Shown: positions 22,006 to 34,945, counted from the first letter of the stretch. The stretch is 64,000 bases of DNA from Chrysemys picta bellii (GCF_011386835.1 NC_088800.1:83702981-83766980), one strand, 5' to 3'. The notes: generated from the letters alone by a model not told the origin. A program made the numbers and translations.

Positions 22006-24545
22006 AGTATCCCGCCAGCACAAATGAGCGGCCTTCCTAGCAGGCGGATCAGAGAGGTGATGGATGGAATAGGCTGTAGAAACTGAATGTCCCTTCCCCT
22101 CCATTTCAGGGCATAGTGAGGGATAAGAGCCTCTGACCCTGTGAGATCTGAAAGGAGCCCGACTCTAGCTAGAAGGCAGTGCATGGCTGCAGTTGCATTG
22201 AAGAGGTTAGTTATGAGCAGTTTTTATAAAGGACTGATTTTTCCAGAGGGGGAGTAGAGTGGCATTTTCAATGGAGTCTCATGCAACATGGGATGCATGC
22301 TTAGATCAGAGGTGGCCTGTAGTCGCCGTGGCTTTCCCACCTGTCCTGTACCACTTGTGGCACTCAAAGTGCTATGTCAGCTCCATTCTGTTGGATTTTT
22401 CTATTGCAGAATAACTTGAAACGTGCCACTAGTGTAGCTAGAGCAGCCAGAGAGGGACCCCCCATTCTAAAAGCATCTTCTCGGATTGACCAGCAAAAAC
22501 AGTCGGGGCCGGGAGTGGGGAGAGATTATTTTCTCAGAGGGGAAGCGCTGTCATTCTTGTACTTTAAACCACAAAAAAAGAGAGGAAAAGAGGCAAGACA
22601 AAAAGCACTTTCTGATGGGTGTTTGTTAGAATCCCCTCTGTAACTTGCTGTCCTGTTGTTGTTATGGCTACAAGATTCCAGGGATGGACGTCAGTTTGCG
22701 GAGATTAAGTAATAGCTGGGTAGAACTGTTGTTTCCCCCCACACGCACACCCCAGATTTCTGATCATTAGCCAAGAAGACCATGGAAGTTAAATACGAAG
22801 AAGTTGTGAAATAGAACGCGGGCTCGGCATTCTGTCCTGTTTAATTTTTGGATCTTTTTCTTTCTTTGAATATATAAAGGAAAGCAGGAAGGGTGCTGAT
22901 TACAAAGGGATGTGAGTTTAGGGAAGCAGCTAAATCAGGGAAAGCATTGGTTTAAAGGACTGATTCCGATTTCACTCACACCAATGTAAATGAGGAGAAA
23001 TTCCACTGCAGTCAGTGGCATTACATCAATATGAGAGGAGAATCAGGCCCATGTGCCACGCGTCTTCATTCCTCCACTAGCAAAGGATATTGAAACTACA
23101 GCTAATATCTGAAATGATGAGAGAGGAAGATGAGGCAGCTACTGATCTGTCCTGAAAATCCAGGGGCAAAACCTGTCTCAGTTCTTACTCAGAACTTGCA
23201 GAAATTCATGGGAATTTTCCTGGATTAAGGATGGAGTGAGGACCTCAGGGGTTGTGTCATTGTTGATCCTATCACACTTTATTTATGAGGTTTTTATGAG
23301 TAACTGATTTACTGAACCAAAAGGGCCATTAAACTGCAAAGTCTAGACTAATATTAAGATCAGGGGCTGACTTAAAGGGATGTTGTCAATGTACTTTTCA
23401 TAGAATTGTATCCAAAAGGAGTGATATAAAGAAAAAGAATGGGGGGGGAGGGGAAACCCTGATAAACACCATCTCAAGGGAAAACGTAGGAAGCAGAAGT
23501 GTTTGTACATTGCACTACCATAAGAACATACCTAAGGCTCTTTCATCAGTGATACTGGGATACTTAGCTCCTTAATATTAGGAACCTTCTAGAGTGTCAG
23601 TTTCAGAGCTGATGAGCTCTAATATGTGCCACAGGGGCTTGTTGCAGGCTCCAGGGCTTCTTCACTCATTTGCAGTATTAATACATTTGTAATTATCCAA
23701 GATAAAAGAAACAGGCTGTAAATACTGAGGCTTCAAGGGGTCAGATTTCTGCCAGCAGTCAGGTGGGAATGATTTTTGAATGCTATTTAAAGCATTGCAT
23801 AACTCATCCGTGCATTGTAGAAGGGTTTAGTTTTCTTCTGAAGCATGAAGTATTGGCCACTTGATCCGATCCATGTTCTGATTCGGTATGGCAAACCGTG
23901 TATTCTTCTTATTGGCAGAGTAGCTCAGAGAAGGCCACCTTGGTTTAGATCCAGATGGGCAAGTCTCTTTGCAGTTGCCCCTGCCAAGGCAGTCTCCATT
24001 TAGCTTAGGGTGCCCATCACCATCGTACCTAGGTGCCAGTATTACCGCATGTCCAGAGACTATTTCATACGTAGGTTAGTAGTGTAAACACCAATTCTTC
24101 CATTGTTGCACCATTAAAGCAGCTGAACACCTGTACAATAAACCAGCAACTAGAATTCCTTTGGGCAAGCTGGTTAGCAAAAAGTCTCTGCCCATGTGTA
24201 GCAGCTGATAGTCTAAACTCAATAACTCCATGTTGTTCTTCCCTGTCTCTCCCCACGGCCCCCACCCCGAATAAATATTAGCCAGAAGCACCAAATCCAC
24301 GTTATAAACCAATGGTTGTTGGAAAAAAAATGACCTGCTACACTGGAGTGAAAGGGAGTTTGGTCATTGATTTCAGTTACTTCAATTTGTTTATTACTTA
24401 GATGTGTGAGAGATTGAGTCCTTGCCTTGAAGAGCTGACATAGTTAAGGCCAGAATGCCATGCTAAATGCATGGAGGGATGGTAAAAGGGAGAACAAGGG
24501 TAAAGACAATATGATCAGAGACATTCCTGACCGATAGAAGTGGGA
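22006..24545. other. No gene seen; one palindromic relic
   Basis: At 22965-23052 a relic reads TTTCACTCACACCAATGTAA, ATTCCACTGCAGTCAGTGGC and GAGAATCAGGCCCA. It belongs to an old near-palindromic repeat type echoed at 12805, 43165, 44795, 47470 and 50370. The remainder is unclassified. Confidence 0.5.
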
Positions 24546-24549
24546 GAGG

Positions 24550-24685
24550 TCCCATGACCAAAGGTCATTACCATCTGACAGCTGTTCAGTGGCCTACGTG
24601 GAATGTCTGGTGGTATGTCTCAATCAAGTTCCTCCGGGTCCACTGTTCATCTCATAAGCACCACCACAGATTTCTAACCCTCCTC
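24550..24685. repeat. Unnamed dispersed repeat, copy 1 (partner at 42440-42570)
   Basis: TTACCATCTGACAGCTGTTC, AGTGGCCTACGTGGAATGTC, then GCACCACCACAGATTTCTAA. The partner at 42440-42570 has TTACCATCTGATGGCTGTTC, AGTGGTCTGTGTGGAAAAAG and CCACCACCACAGCTGAAACC in the same order and spacing. I do not recognise the family name. Confidence 0.6.
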
Positions 24686-24689
24686 CCCT

Positions 24690-26760
24690 TTGCTGGCAAT
24701 CTTGGTGGATGAGATGAGCCCTGGAGGCTGACCTCTCCTCCACACTGAAATCGCACACAGTCTAAGTGGCCAAACTGATATTACTTTGAAATAACTTTCT
24801 TGCCCACCCAGCCCTCCCCTACCCACTGAGCGCTTGTGTGCAAAGAATCAGCCTGGAGCAGAATGTCCAGCCGAGTCCTAGAAGAGCTTCACAAATAAGT
24901 GCTCGATACCGAACACATTACCAGAGACCCTTGGCTGTAGCAGCTTGGATATAATATACCTTCCTGCCCTTAAACTGCATCTCAAAAGCACTAACATCTG
25001 GGCTGTGGGCCTTGGAGAATTCTACTGCATCCATTACAATAGAGTGTCTCCCTGGTTTACATTACTGAATAAAAACGGTAGGGGGAAGCTTAAATCTTTT
25101 CTGAAACTTCCCCTTCCACAATCGTGTCTCGGACAGCACTATACTTGCATCGTCACAGACATTCAGAGTCTCCTCTAGACAACCATTTTCTCTCCTTAGT
25201 CTGTCCTTCACCCTCACCGGCTTCTCCTCTTTTCCCTTACCGTTGCATCCATTTACCAACCTTTTTATGGTGCCCCATCATGCCAAATTTTCCCTGAAAA
25301 ATCTTCTTTGGGGCTGCTTTGGAAAACTGCATAAGCCCCGGGTTGTAGCTGGCTGCCTTTCTCAACCGAGTGCCTACAGCTTAACAGGGCAAAGAATAAA
25401 GAGCTGTGAAATGCAGAGATATAACAGATGTTGACGTGTAGTGAAAATACTAGACGCAGGAGCCTAAAAGAATAAATCTGAAAAATTAACACGTAGGAAA
25501 ATGAAAAAAGGAGCAATATGTTTTGGTAATCATTTTGAACTGTTGAACCCGCCTGCTACAGTTCAAACATCTCTGGTATTAGGCAGATGTCATTCAACCG
25601 ATGATTAACACATTACTGAATTTCTCCAGTTGTTTAATAAAAGTTTTACATAACATGCAGGTAATTGCTTCCAAATGTGAAGGTAACAATGTGGGTTTCT
25701 TTGGATGGCATTATTTCCTAGCATCAGGTGAAAACCCCTCTCGCGGCCTTTGTATCAGACAGAGCCCCACTATGAAGATTCCTAAGATGGCCAGCTGTGT
25801 TCCCAGCCACTTGAAGAGACAAAGAAAAAGGCTGGGAACAGGACGGGGGTTAGTGTTGCCTTTCCTTTAAATCTCTGTGAATCCAGTAAACAGGCCTCTT
25901 ATTCCAAAACTGTGGCACAGTCATATAGTGAAAAATTACTCCCGGCCTGCTGGAAAATCAAAATCAAGTTGAAAGCCAATGTGGGTAAAGGGAAAGGATG
26001 GGGGTACATGTATTCATGACTTTGCCACTGGTGGGGATGGCCCTTCATGATAGCCAAAAATGTCATATTCGTCCAACTCCTCTGTTAGGTGTGTTCCATC
26101 AGAACCATGTCACCTCATCAGAGTGAGGCTGTTGTGCTGAACCCTACATGGGGTCAAAATCTTAAATGGTCCAAAACGAGAACAGCAGGAAGAACATATT
26201 AACTTGTTGACGTTGCTGGGCCGCCCCCTCAGCTAGTGCATCTGGTGTAGCTCCAGCGACTTGAATGTAGCCATGGTGATTTACACCCGCTGAGTATTTG
26301 GCTTGTTATGTAAAAGAACTGGTGCAAGAAAACACACGCCTCACTATTAAACGCTACCATGATGGGTGCTGTGCCAAGAGAGAACAGAGTCAGACCAGGG
26401 GTGAACTGTTTGTTCAGACTCTAGGAATTGCTGGCTACCGAGTTTCAAGTCCTCTAGTGAAGTTACAAAATCATAGCAACAGAGCCAGGATATAATAACA
26501 TTATTATGGGACAGACCCTATGGAGCTACGGATCTGGCCAAAAGCATCCATAGATGGCTATTGGAAATTTGTTTGACGGGGCAGTCTTGATAGGACTAGC
26601 CTGCTTCCATTTGGAAAAAAAAAAATTCTGAGGAAATACTTGGCAATTTTCTCAGCGTGGTAGGGAATATCAAGTGTCACCCTTGCTGTATTGACCAGCA
26701 GTGGCATCTCCATTATGGCCACCATCGCTCTTTCTATAATATTATTGAGGCCTGTGAAGG
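24690..26760. other. No gene seen
   Basis: No frame above 89 codons and no recognised element. Confidence 0.5.
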
Positions 26761-26764
26761 TGAT

Positions 26765-27010
26765 GAGAGATGGTCCAGTGGTTAGGCCGTTAGCCTGAGA
26801 CTTGGGAGACCTGGCTTCAATTCATTGCTCTGCTACAAGCTCCCAGTGGGCAAGTCACCGCATCCTTCAGGGCCTCAGTGTCCCATCTACCTGATGGGCG
26901 TGATAGCCCTGCCCAACACTTGCAGGAGTGTTTTGAGGGTAAATCCTTTAAAGATTGTGAGGTGCTCGGATACCGTGGTAACGGGAGCCCTGTAGTACCA
27001 TTGCTAGACA
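26765..27010 (+). repeat. MIR SINE, near full length
   Basis: GGTCCAGTGGTTAGGCCGTT near the 5' end keeps the tRNA-like A-box region. It is followed by GACTTGGGAGACCTGGCTTC, AATTCATTGCTCTGCTACAA, GGGCAAGTCACCGCATCC, CAGGGCCTCAGTGTCCCATC and ATTGTGAGGTGCTCGGATAC. It is the most complete MIR in the window. Confidence 0.88.
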
Positions 27011-27059
27011 GATTCCCTGCAGCAATGCAATCAGTGCAAAACATGCTTCTTCTTATTAA

Positions 27060-29200
27060 CAGGTGAAATTCACCCAGTGCAGAAGCCTGTGCGCCTTCCC
27101 TGTTTTGAGGCTTGGTGCCTCTGAGGGCTAACCGTCACCCAGTTAGAATTGCTTTAATTTTTTTACCACGTACCCTTCATCCTTGTTCGCCTGAAAAGCC
27201 CTGACAGTCCCGTCCTTGCCAGCTAGACGTGGGTTAGGGTGGGGTGCTGGAGCTAACGTGGTGGCTTGCCAGACTGTGGTTGATTTTGTAGATTTTACTG
27301 CACCTGGGAGGTTTGGGCCTATTCCCAGCACCATTGGCTGCATTGGCTCCTAGAGACAGAGTGATTTACAGGCATGTTATTAAAGCCATATTTTCATCCT
27401 CACAACACGATGTAAGTGGCGGGGGGTGGTAGAGGCAGGAGGAGGAGGAGGGGGAAGAGTTTGTTTCTCGGACCACCTGGCTGCTTAATGGAGATAAATA
27501 TTAGCGAAGCTTGTAGAAGTGGCCTGACCAAAGTACTAGAGTATAGACTGCTGGGGACAGTCCTGCAGTGGCTCGGGTGGGATGGGGCAGCTGGGATCTA
27601 ATAGACAGCATCCATCTCCTTTTTCTGTGACTCCTACAGTTAGGAGTCCCACCTTCCAGCCGTGTCAGGCACTAGGTTTCTGTATGTGGATGAGCTGATA
27701 AAAGAAAGAGAGGGATCACAATGGAAGTTAGGAGAATGGAAGTGGTGGTTAATTATAATTGAATGAATGCAAGTATATGTTCAATGAGCTAATGCATTAA
27801 AATTCTGTTCATTGGCCGTTCCTCATCCCTTATCGCTGCAGTATCTAGGCACAAGAGACATGGGAGCGTGATCCATCAAGGTCACAGGGCAGCAGCCAGC
27901 CCACGCCAGCAGAACGCAGACAATGGAGGGTCTGATCCAGAGTGCCTGGGCGTCTTTCCATTGACTGCTGCATGTAGGGCTGATCTACAGCCCCTGAATG
28001 CTCAGGTGTCTTGCTTTCACCAGCGGTACATCTGACTCTGGCTGCAATCACAAGCATGGGGTGAACCTGCCAAACCCAAGTCTTTTCATAAACACCTGCT
28101 AAGTACTTTCCTCCGGCTGAAACTACAAGCCTTTCTGCTATATATAGATTCCCAGCGTACACAGCGTTAATAACCTGCGTGAACATGCTTATGTTTAGAA
28201 AAGTATGCCCGCTCCCTCGCTACCACCTCCCCCACCGCACACTCTCCTCCATACCTCTCCCAGAATCCCAAGTGCCTTCTTAGCCTGAAAGGCACAGGCA
28301 GTCTGAAATAACAAACCATCACTACAACTAGAACATTAAACATGCACATAACAGTTCCCAGGGACACTTGTGTAAAATGTCTACTCCTCTGCAAGCCTTC
28401 TTCCTTCTCCTTCTTTTAAAGATCTCATCCCTCCTGCAACCTGGCCACTTTCCTCCAGTTCCACTCATAATACACCGGGTGCTCTGATCCTTGCACTCAG
28501 TCTGCCTTTTTGAGTATACCAGAGCATCATTGGAGTTCATCTCCAAATCCATGCTGTTTGCACCCATCTGGACTCAGTCCCCAAAGCATCTGCTAGAGTA
28601 AAGATCCCATGCAGTTTGTTCTGAGAATCACAGCCTGCTCGTGTGTATCCCAAAAATGGACGGAGACACCATGAATATTAGAGTTTCCAAAGGGGAAAAA
28701 TATAATATGTGGACCCAAGTAGTAGTGGGTAAAATTTTTAGAACAGAATCCATGGCCAGATTTGCCAAGATTCACCAATGGTAGCCACTCAGTTAGGAGT
28801 TGTAAAATTCTTCCATTTTGAATAAACTGAAGTTTTATTATCAGGTAAAGGAAACTCCTCCTTTGGTGTATATTTTTAATCTGTCTGCATCAACTTTTAA
28901 CACAAGTGAAAACAAAACCTCTTTTGTATTCCAAGGTTTTTCCTTTGTGAACCCACGAACATGGGATATTCGTTGGCTTTCTTGGTTCCCACACAGCTCT
29001 ATGGGAGATCCAGCCAGGGCTCTGTAGCTATTATCATTATTAATTGTACAGCAACATACAGGGGCATAGTGCTTTATAGACCGATAAAAGACAATGGGCC
29101 AAATCCTGCTCTGTCTTACCAGCATAATTCCATGGCCGAATGTGGTGTATTGAAAACTGTGTTCAAATTACAAGCTATCATTTTAAGTATAAGGGGTTTC
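27060..29200. other. No gene seen
   Basis: Purine-rich GGAGGAGGAGG tract near 27436-27456. Around 29027-29090 there is a weak L2/MIR-type relic (ATTATCATTATTAATTGTAC). The frames at 27845-28567 on minus are chance frames without domain features. Confidence 0.45.
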
Positions 29201-29206
29201 CTGGTC

Positions 29207-29466
29207 CTGCTTGCAGGCTAGGAAGCTCTGTAGGGAAGCTTGTGGGTCTTCAGCACTCAGTCTGCAAAGAGCCAGTCTAGAGCAAGATGGGGTGAGTTGT
29301 GCCTCTCTGCCCGAGGGAGGAGCCTGCTTTGTTTCTCTCTGTTTTTTGGTTCTTGTGTGATAGGGTTCCAGATTCTAAGAAATAAAGTTGTGGTACATTG
29401 CAATCTTCCAGAAAGAGTAGTTTATGTTTTTATCTAACTTCTCTGTGTGTATGCCATGAACACAAC
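29207..29466 (+). mobile_element. Probable solo LTR fragment of an endogenous retroelement
   Basis: Contains GGCTAGGAAGCTCTGTAGGG near the start, CCGAGGGAGGAGCCTGCTTT mid-way and an AATAAA signal in TCTAAGAAATAAAGTTGTGG. It ends with ATGCCATGAACACAACA. The overall form (poly(A) signal about 85 bp before a terminal ACAACA) resembles an LTR, and I recall similar sequence as a turtle LTR. No clear target duplication was found, so the ends are uncertain. Confidence 0.45.
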
Positions 29467-29469
29467 AAC

Positions 29470-30498
29470 TATCTGAGGGGGGCCCAATGTCCTTGCCTCA
29501 GAGAACTTGCAGTATACGTGAAGACACCACATGGTGAGCGATGGTAACAAACATTGGGGAAGCCAGGGGAAGGCGGGGCAATGCCTAGGACAGTAAGAAT
29601 ATGTGGTTGCTTTGGTTAGTCATGTGCACATCCTGTCCTACACTTGTGCTAGAGCTGGAATGTGTAAATATCCACCTGTCTATGGGGGCTATGTGTGGAG
29701 CCAGAATTGGATTGACCTTTCAGCACGCCACCGCGGAGCAGCTCCAAGACAGCAGGGATGTTTGACCACAGAAAGAGTCTGGCAGGAGGTCTTTAAGTTG
29801 CTAGATGTGTCTGTGCTGAAAAGCATTACCTGCTGAGATGAAACTGCTTGGCTGCCTTCCCCTTGTCTCCAAGGCAAACATAGACAGTTCTATTCATACC
29901 CGCAAGAAATACATATTTCAGCATTTGATTTCTGTTTTGTTTTATCTAACTCCATGGAGTTTGGATGTCTTTCTCATCTTGTATCGTGCTTTATATGCAG
30001 TCTCTTTGATTCAGTGCTCTCATTGCATTCATAAAGAATGACAGTGGTATTTTTCCCATGGAGCACGGGCTTCTGTAAACGAAAGGAAAACTTGTTGCTG
30101 AAAGAGAGGACAGACAAGTAAGGATGCTGGCAAACCCCTTTAATGGCCAGTGACACAGTTTTGAGTGCCTCAAGTCCCACTGCAGAGGAACAAAACTTCC
30201 CTTCAAAAGTACTTCCTTTGAATTCTTTTGTAAAGAGATGGGCCCAAATTGTAATTTTACATTGAGATTTCATGCCTCTGAAAGCATTTGTTCAGCCAAT
30301 TACAGAACTTGGGGCAAGCTGTGAAATGTAGCTCTGGATCAGGGTGAAATGTAGCCCTGAAATTTAAATCCGGATCAGCTCAGATTCCAACCCTTTCCCT
30401 ACCCACAGTTCAGAGAGCTTTGGATCCAGGTTTTCCCCTTTCGTGCCTTTGCTAATGCTTGTTTTGTGGGCATAACTTTGAGGACTATTTGTTTCAAC
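29470..30498. other. No gene seen
   Basis: Unclassified non-coding sequence. The overlapping minus frames at 29974-30273 have no domain features. Confidence 0.45.
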
Positions 30499-30503
30499 CT
30501 CTC

Positions 30504-31684
30504 TGTGATGTTGCACTCCATATGCTTTATAAACATATGTTTACAAGTGTGAATATGATGTAACTGGAATAGGCTTTATGCAAAAGGTCTCTTGTAAAGT
30601 ATCATTACAAAGCTTATGTTCTACTGAGTGTGTTCATCCTATTTGTATGTATGCATCATTCTTGTATCTAAAACTAGAAATATGAAATATTACTCTGAAG
30701 TCCTATTGTAATTATGCGAAGCGTGGGCCATTAATGGTGACTTGGAATCTTGATGGCTCCCATTACCTAGGACAATTGGTTGTGAATGGCTCTGTTTACT
30801 TGTAAAACTTCCTGGGTATGTGCTGCCGGCCAGCCTTGGAAGAATGGAGACTAGGGGTCTCACAGGACATGTGACCATGTCACATGATACTGGAATCCAT
30901 CTTAAACCTGATGCTTTTCCATTTAGAAGGAAGGGTGGGAACTCAGAGAGAGACAAAGGATTCCCGCCTTGTGCCAAAGCTATAAAAGGAGGTGGAACAG
31001 AACAAAGGGGGTCCCAGTCACGTGGAATCCCCTTCTTTTCACCTAAAATGCCTGCTGGAACTAACAAGGTCTGTACCAGGGGAAAGGATTGGGCCCAGAC
31101 TAAGAAGAAGTCCAGTCTATGAAAGAAGCTTATTGGAACATCTCTGAGGGTGAGAGTTTATTTGTAATCGGTCTCTTAATGTATTAGGTTTGCGTGTTTT
31201 GTTTTATTTTGCTTGGTAACTTACTTTGTTCTGTCTGTTATTACTTGGAACCAGTTAAATCCCACTTTTTATACTTAATAAAATCACTTTTGTTTATTAA
31301 TTAACCCAGAGTAAGTGACTAATACCTGGGGGAGCAAACAGCTGTGCATATCTCTCTATCAGTGTTATAGAGGGCAGACAATTTATGAGTTTACCCTGTA
31401 TAAGCTTTATACAGAGTAAAACAGATTTATTTGGGGTTTGGATCCCACTGGGAGCTGGGTGTCTGGGTGCTGGAGACAGGAGTACTTGCTGAGCTGTTTT
31501 CAGTTAAGTCTGCAGGTTTGGGGGCGTGGTTCAGACCCTGGGTCTGTGTTGCAGCAGGTTAGTGTGTCTGGCTCAAAAAGACAGGGTTCTGAAGTCCCAA
31601 GCTGGCAGGGAAAATGGGCTCAGAGGTAATCTCAGCACATCAGGTGACAGTCCCAAGGGGGTCTCTGTGACTGAACCCATCACA
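30504..31684 (+). mobile_element. Solo LTR, complete, with 5-bp target duplication
   Basis: An 1181-bp element starts TGTGATG and ends CATCACA, a 7-bp perfect inverted terminus with TG...CA ends. It is flanked by the direct repeat CTCTC at 30499-30503 and 31685-31689. Inside are a TATA-like CTATAAAAGG (about 30980-30989) and an AATAAAATC poly(A) signal (about 31278), the usual U3-to-R order on the plus strand. No internal coding sequence or second LTR follows, so this is a solo LTR left by LTR-LTR recombination. A 5-bp duplication fits Ty3/gypsy or class III ERV; the class is not resolved. Confidence 0.85.
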
Positions 31685-31689
31685 CTCTC

Positions 31690-32540
31690 CAGTACTGTAA
31701 ACAAGCAGAAAAGGGTACTTGTGAGTTTTCATCTCAGCTTCCACCTGAGACAGGCCCAGGGCTGATCCATGTTCCAAACCCTCGCCAAAGTTCAGGGTAT
31801 CCAGCTTCTGGGGATTTGGTCCTGGCCTCTCTCTAATTTCCAGAAGCTCCCGCTAATGTAATTCTGGGAGATGATGTGAACTCCTGCCCCTGTTTTCTCC
31901 ATCTCCACATCTTTGTGTGGCACCATTCCATGGCATCAGGTTGAAAGTCATTTAGGCTGAGTTGTACATGCACCAAAAATACCAAGGGAACTTAAGCCCT
32001 CTGCCGCCACCCAAGATATCATGTATCTTGCTGTCAGTGGCAGAGCTGTTCACATCTGCGATTCTCCCTGGTTATTCCATTAGCTTTGCTACATAACAGA
32101 TGAACAAGTGCGGCAGGGTCTCAGCACTGCAGGTTGCCAGCTGCTGATAAATCACCGTATGCTGAAGATCAATTGTTTCCTGTTTATGATGTGAAATATC
32201 TGTGTGTGCCTGAGCGGGTTACTCTCTTTCAAACGGAGAATTCCCAGATGGGCTCGAATCCTTGGTAATGTTGAAAACACTTTAAAAACAATAACAAAAT
32301 AAGCCCGTTTTCCAAACCAAGCTCCCTGAAGGCCAGGGCTTTGTGTAATGGGGCTAGTTGCCATTTCACACCTCTCCTACCACTCCTTTGCTAGACCGCC
32401 ATTGCTGTCTGTCTGGAACTGGAGAACTCGGGATCCCAGCTCATCCAAAGCTTGCAAGTATGGACCAATTCTAGAGCTGAGTTTTGCACATGGCCCCTTT
32501 CTTCCTAATGGACAGAACCCAAACACCTGAGGTGAACAGT
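31690..32540. other. No gene seen
   Basis: Unclassified non-coding sequence between the solo LTR and the Penelope-like element. Confidence 0.45.
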
Positions 32541-32969
32541 GTAAGACGTTAGGGTGATCAAAATGGAGGTGCAGATGTAACACAAACACGTCACGAAATC
32601 TGTTTTCTGCAGACAGGCACTCAGGTACCACAGAACATGCTCCGAGGAGAAAGTTATACCTTAACACACTCTAAACTGCCTTCACCACCATAGAAGTAGA
32701 TCTCATCATGAAACAGGCTCCCCAAATACCCCAAGAGAACCTGCTTCAATACAGAAATAAAACCCCCTTCAACCACACAATCCTAGTTGTCACCTGTGGT
32801 TTGATATGGGGGGTATCATCAAACTACAACCCAGCCTCGATGGGGACCCCATCCTGAAATAAATCTTTCCTGAACCCCCTCTTCTGGCCTTCAAACAACC
32901 CCCAACCTCTCCAAGCTCATCATCAGAAGCAAGCTCCCCACAAACTAAGACACACCAACTCAACACAAT

Positions 32970-34096
32970 CCTTGACTTTAGCAAAGCTTTTGATACGGTC
33001 TCCCACAGTATTCTTGCCAGCAAGTTAAAGAAGTATGGGCTGGATGAATGGACTATAAGGTGGATAGAAAGCTGACTAGATTGTCGGGCTCAACAGATAG
33101 TGATCAATGGCTCCATGTCTAGTTGGCAGCCGGTATCAAGCAGAGTGCCCCAGTGGTCGGTCCTGGGACCGGTTTTGTTCAACATCTTCATTAATGATCT
33201 GGAGGATGGCGTGGACTGCACCCTCAGCAAGTTTGCAGATGACACAAAACTGGGAGGAGTGGTAGATATGCTGGAGGGTAGGGATAGATACAGAGGGACC
33301 TAGACAATTAGAGGATTGGGCCAAAAGAAATCTGATGAGGTTCAACAAGGATAAGTGCAGAGTCCTGCACTTAGGACAGAAGAATCCCATGCACTGCTAC
33401 AGACTAGGGACCAAATGGCTAGGCAGCAGTTCTGCAGAAAAGGACCTGGGGATTACAGTGGACGAGAAGCTGGATATGAGTCAGCAGTGTGCTCTTGTTG
33501 CCAAGAAGGCTAATGGCATTTTGGGCTGTATAAGTAGGGGCATTGTCAGCAGATCGAGGGACGTGATCGTTCCCCTCTATTCGACATTGGTGAGGCCTGG
33601 AGTACTGTATCCAGTTTTGGGCCCCACACTACAAGAAGGATGTGGAAAAATTGGAAAGAGTCCAGCGGAGAGCAACAAAAATGATTAGGGGGCTGGAGCA
33701 CATGACTTATGAGGGAACTGGAATTGTTTAGTCTGCAGAAGAGAAGAATGAGGGGGGATTTGATAGCTGCTTTCAACTACCTGAAAGGGGGTTCCAAAGA
33801 GGATGGATCTAGACTGTTCTCAGTGGTGCCAGATGACAGAACAAGGAGTAATGGTCTCAAGTCACAGTGCGGGAGGTCTAGGTTGGATATTAGGAACAAC
33901 TTTTTCACTAAGAGGGTGGTGAAGCACTGGAATGGGTTCCCTAGGGAGGTGGTGGAATCTACATCCTTAGACGTTTTTAAGGCCCGGCTTGACAAAGCCC
34001 TGGCTGGGATGATTTAGTTGGTCTTGCTTTGAGCAGGGGGTTGGACTAGATGACCTCCTGAGGTCTCTTCCAACCCTGATATTCTATGATTCTATG
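32970..34096 (+). mobile_element. CR1 LINE, 5'-truncated, inserted in the PLE
   Basis: Encodes the C-terminal half of CR1 ORF2 reverse transcriptase: [41 protein letters not shown] with the catalytic-type [F/Y]xDD box, [32 protein letters not shown] and a terminal [12 protein letters not shown]. Frames break near 33065, 33290, 33600 and 33690, and the usual VPQGSVLGP reads VPQWSVLGP. The 3' end has CTAGATGACCTCCTGAGGTC and the diagnostic ATTCTATGATTCTATGA repeat. Flanks AACACAAT (32962-32969) and AACACAGT (34097-34104) look like a target duplication with one mismatch. Confidence 0.93.
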
Positions 34097-34720
34097 AACA
34101 CAGTACCAGACCCTGCCAGAACAACAGATGCAAAATCTGCAGACATATCTCCACTGCTACAATGATCAACATGCTCCACAACACACATTTCAAGATCCAG
34201 GGGTCACAACATGGCTATCACAACATGTGGGGTACCTCATCCAGTGCACTAAATCCTGCAATAGCAACTATGTGAAACCAGACAATCCCTACGCTCTCAA
34301 TGAACTCACACAGGGTGTTTTTGTCTTTTATCATTTTCCTAGCACCCATGGCTGAACACTTTTCACAAAACAATCACTCTATATCTAACTTATCCGTCCT
34401 CATCCTCAAAGAAAACCTGCACAGCCCCACTTTCCAAAGACGAGCCAGGGAGCTTAAATTCACAATTTTGCTAGACATGAAAAATCCTGGACTGAACGGA
34501 GACACTGGATTTATGGCTTATTACAACAATCTGTATCCCAGTAACAACCCCTTCCTTTCCTCCCCCTCCCATTTGCTTTTCCTCCCTATGACTGGAGGGC
34601 GGTTAACAGGCCACTTTACCTTGAATGGTTCCTTGAAATATGTGTGAACTATGTATGCTAAACAATCTATTCAAATCTTATATTTAGCAGTGACATTCCA
34701 GCCAGACACTACAGACCTAT

Positions 34721-34892
34721 ATAGGTATAACTGTCACTCAGGGGTGTGAAAAATGCACAGCCCTGAGTGACGTAGTTACACTGACCTAACTCTGTCCCTG
34801 TGTAGACAGTGCTATGTCGGTGGGAGAGCTTCTCTCTTTTCCTGCACCAGTGAAGCTGCGCCACTGTAGTGCTGTACGTGAAGACAAGCCCT
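34721..34892. mobile_element. MITE relic in the PLE 3' tail
   Basis: This block separates the PLE coding end from its tail. It carries the near-perfect hairpin TCACTCAGGGGTGTG / CACAGCCCTGAGTGA (34734-34770) and ends GTGAAGACAAGCCCT. The CAGGGGTGTG...CACCCCTG hairpin recurs in the PIF-type MITE at 60787-61068, which supports a DNA-transposon origin. The left terminal repeat is lost or decayed, and no target duplication was confirmed. Confidence 0.5.
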
Positions 34893-34906
34893 TTGAGTGA
34901 GTTTCC

Positions 34907-34945
34907 CAGACCTGAAGAGCTCTTTGGAAGCTCAAAAGCTTGTCT
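34907..34945 (+). ncRNA. Decayed hammerhead-like ribozyme motif in PLE tail
   Basis: Reads AGAC, CTGAA, GAGCT...AGCTC hairpin, AAAAGCTT, GTCT. Stem I (AGAC/GTCT) and stem II (GAGCT/AGCTC) are perfectly paired around hammerhead-type core blocks. The core is damaged: the CTGAnGA block is shortened and GAAA reads AAAA. The same architecture with different stem sequences occurs at 54726-54766. PLE terminal repeats are known to carry hammerhead ribozymes. Activity is not expected for this copy. Confidence 0.5.

Noticed and set aside
34128..34647. Host gene encoding a GIY-YIG-like protein
   Set aside because: Frame-broken and continuous with PLE sequence on the far side of the CR1 insertion, so it is transposon-derived.
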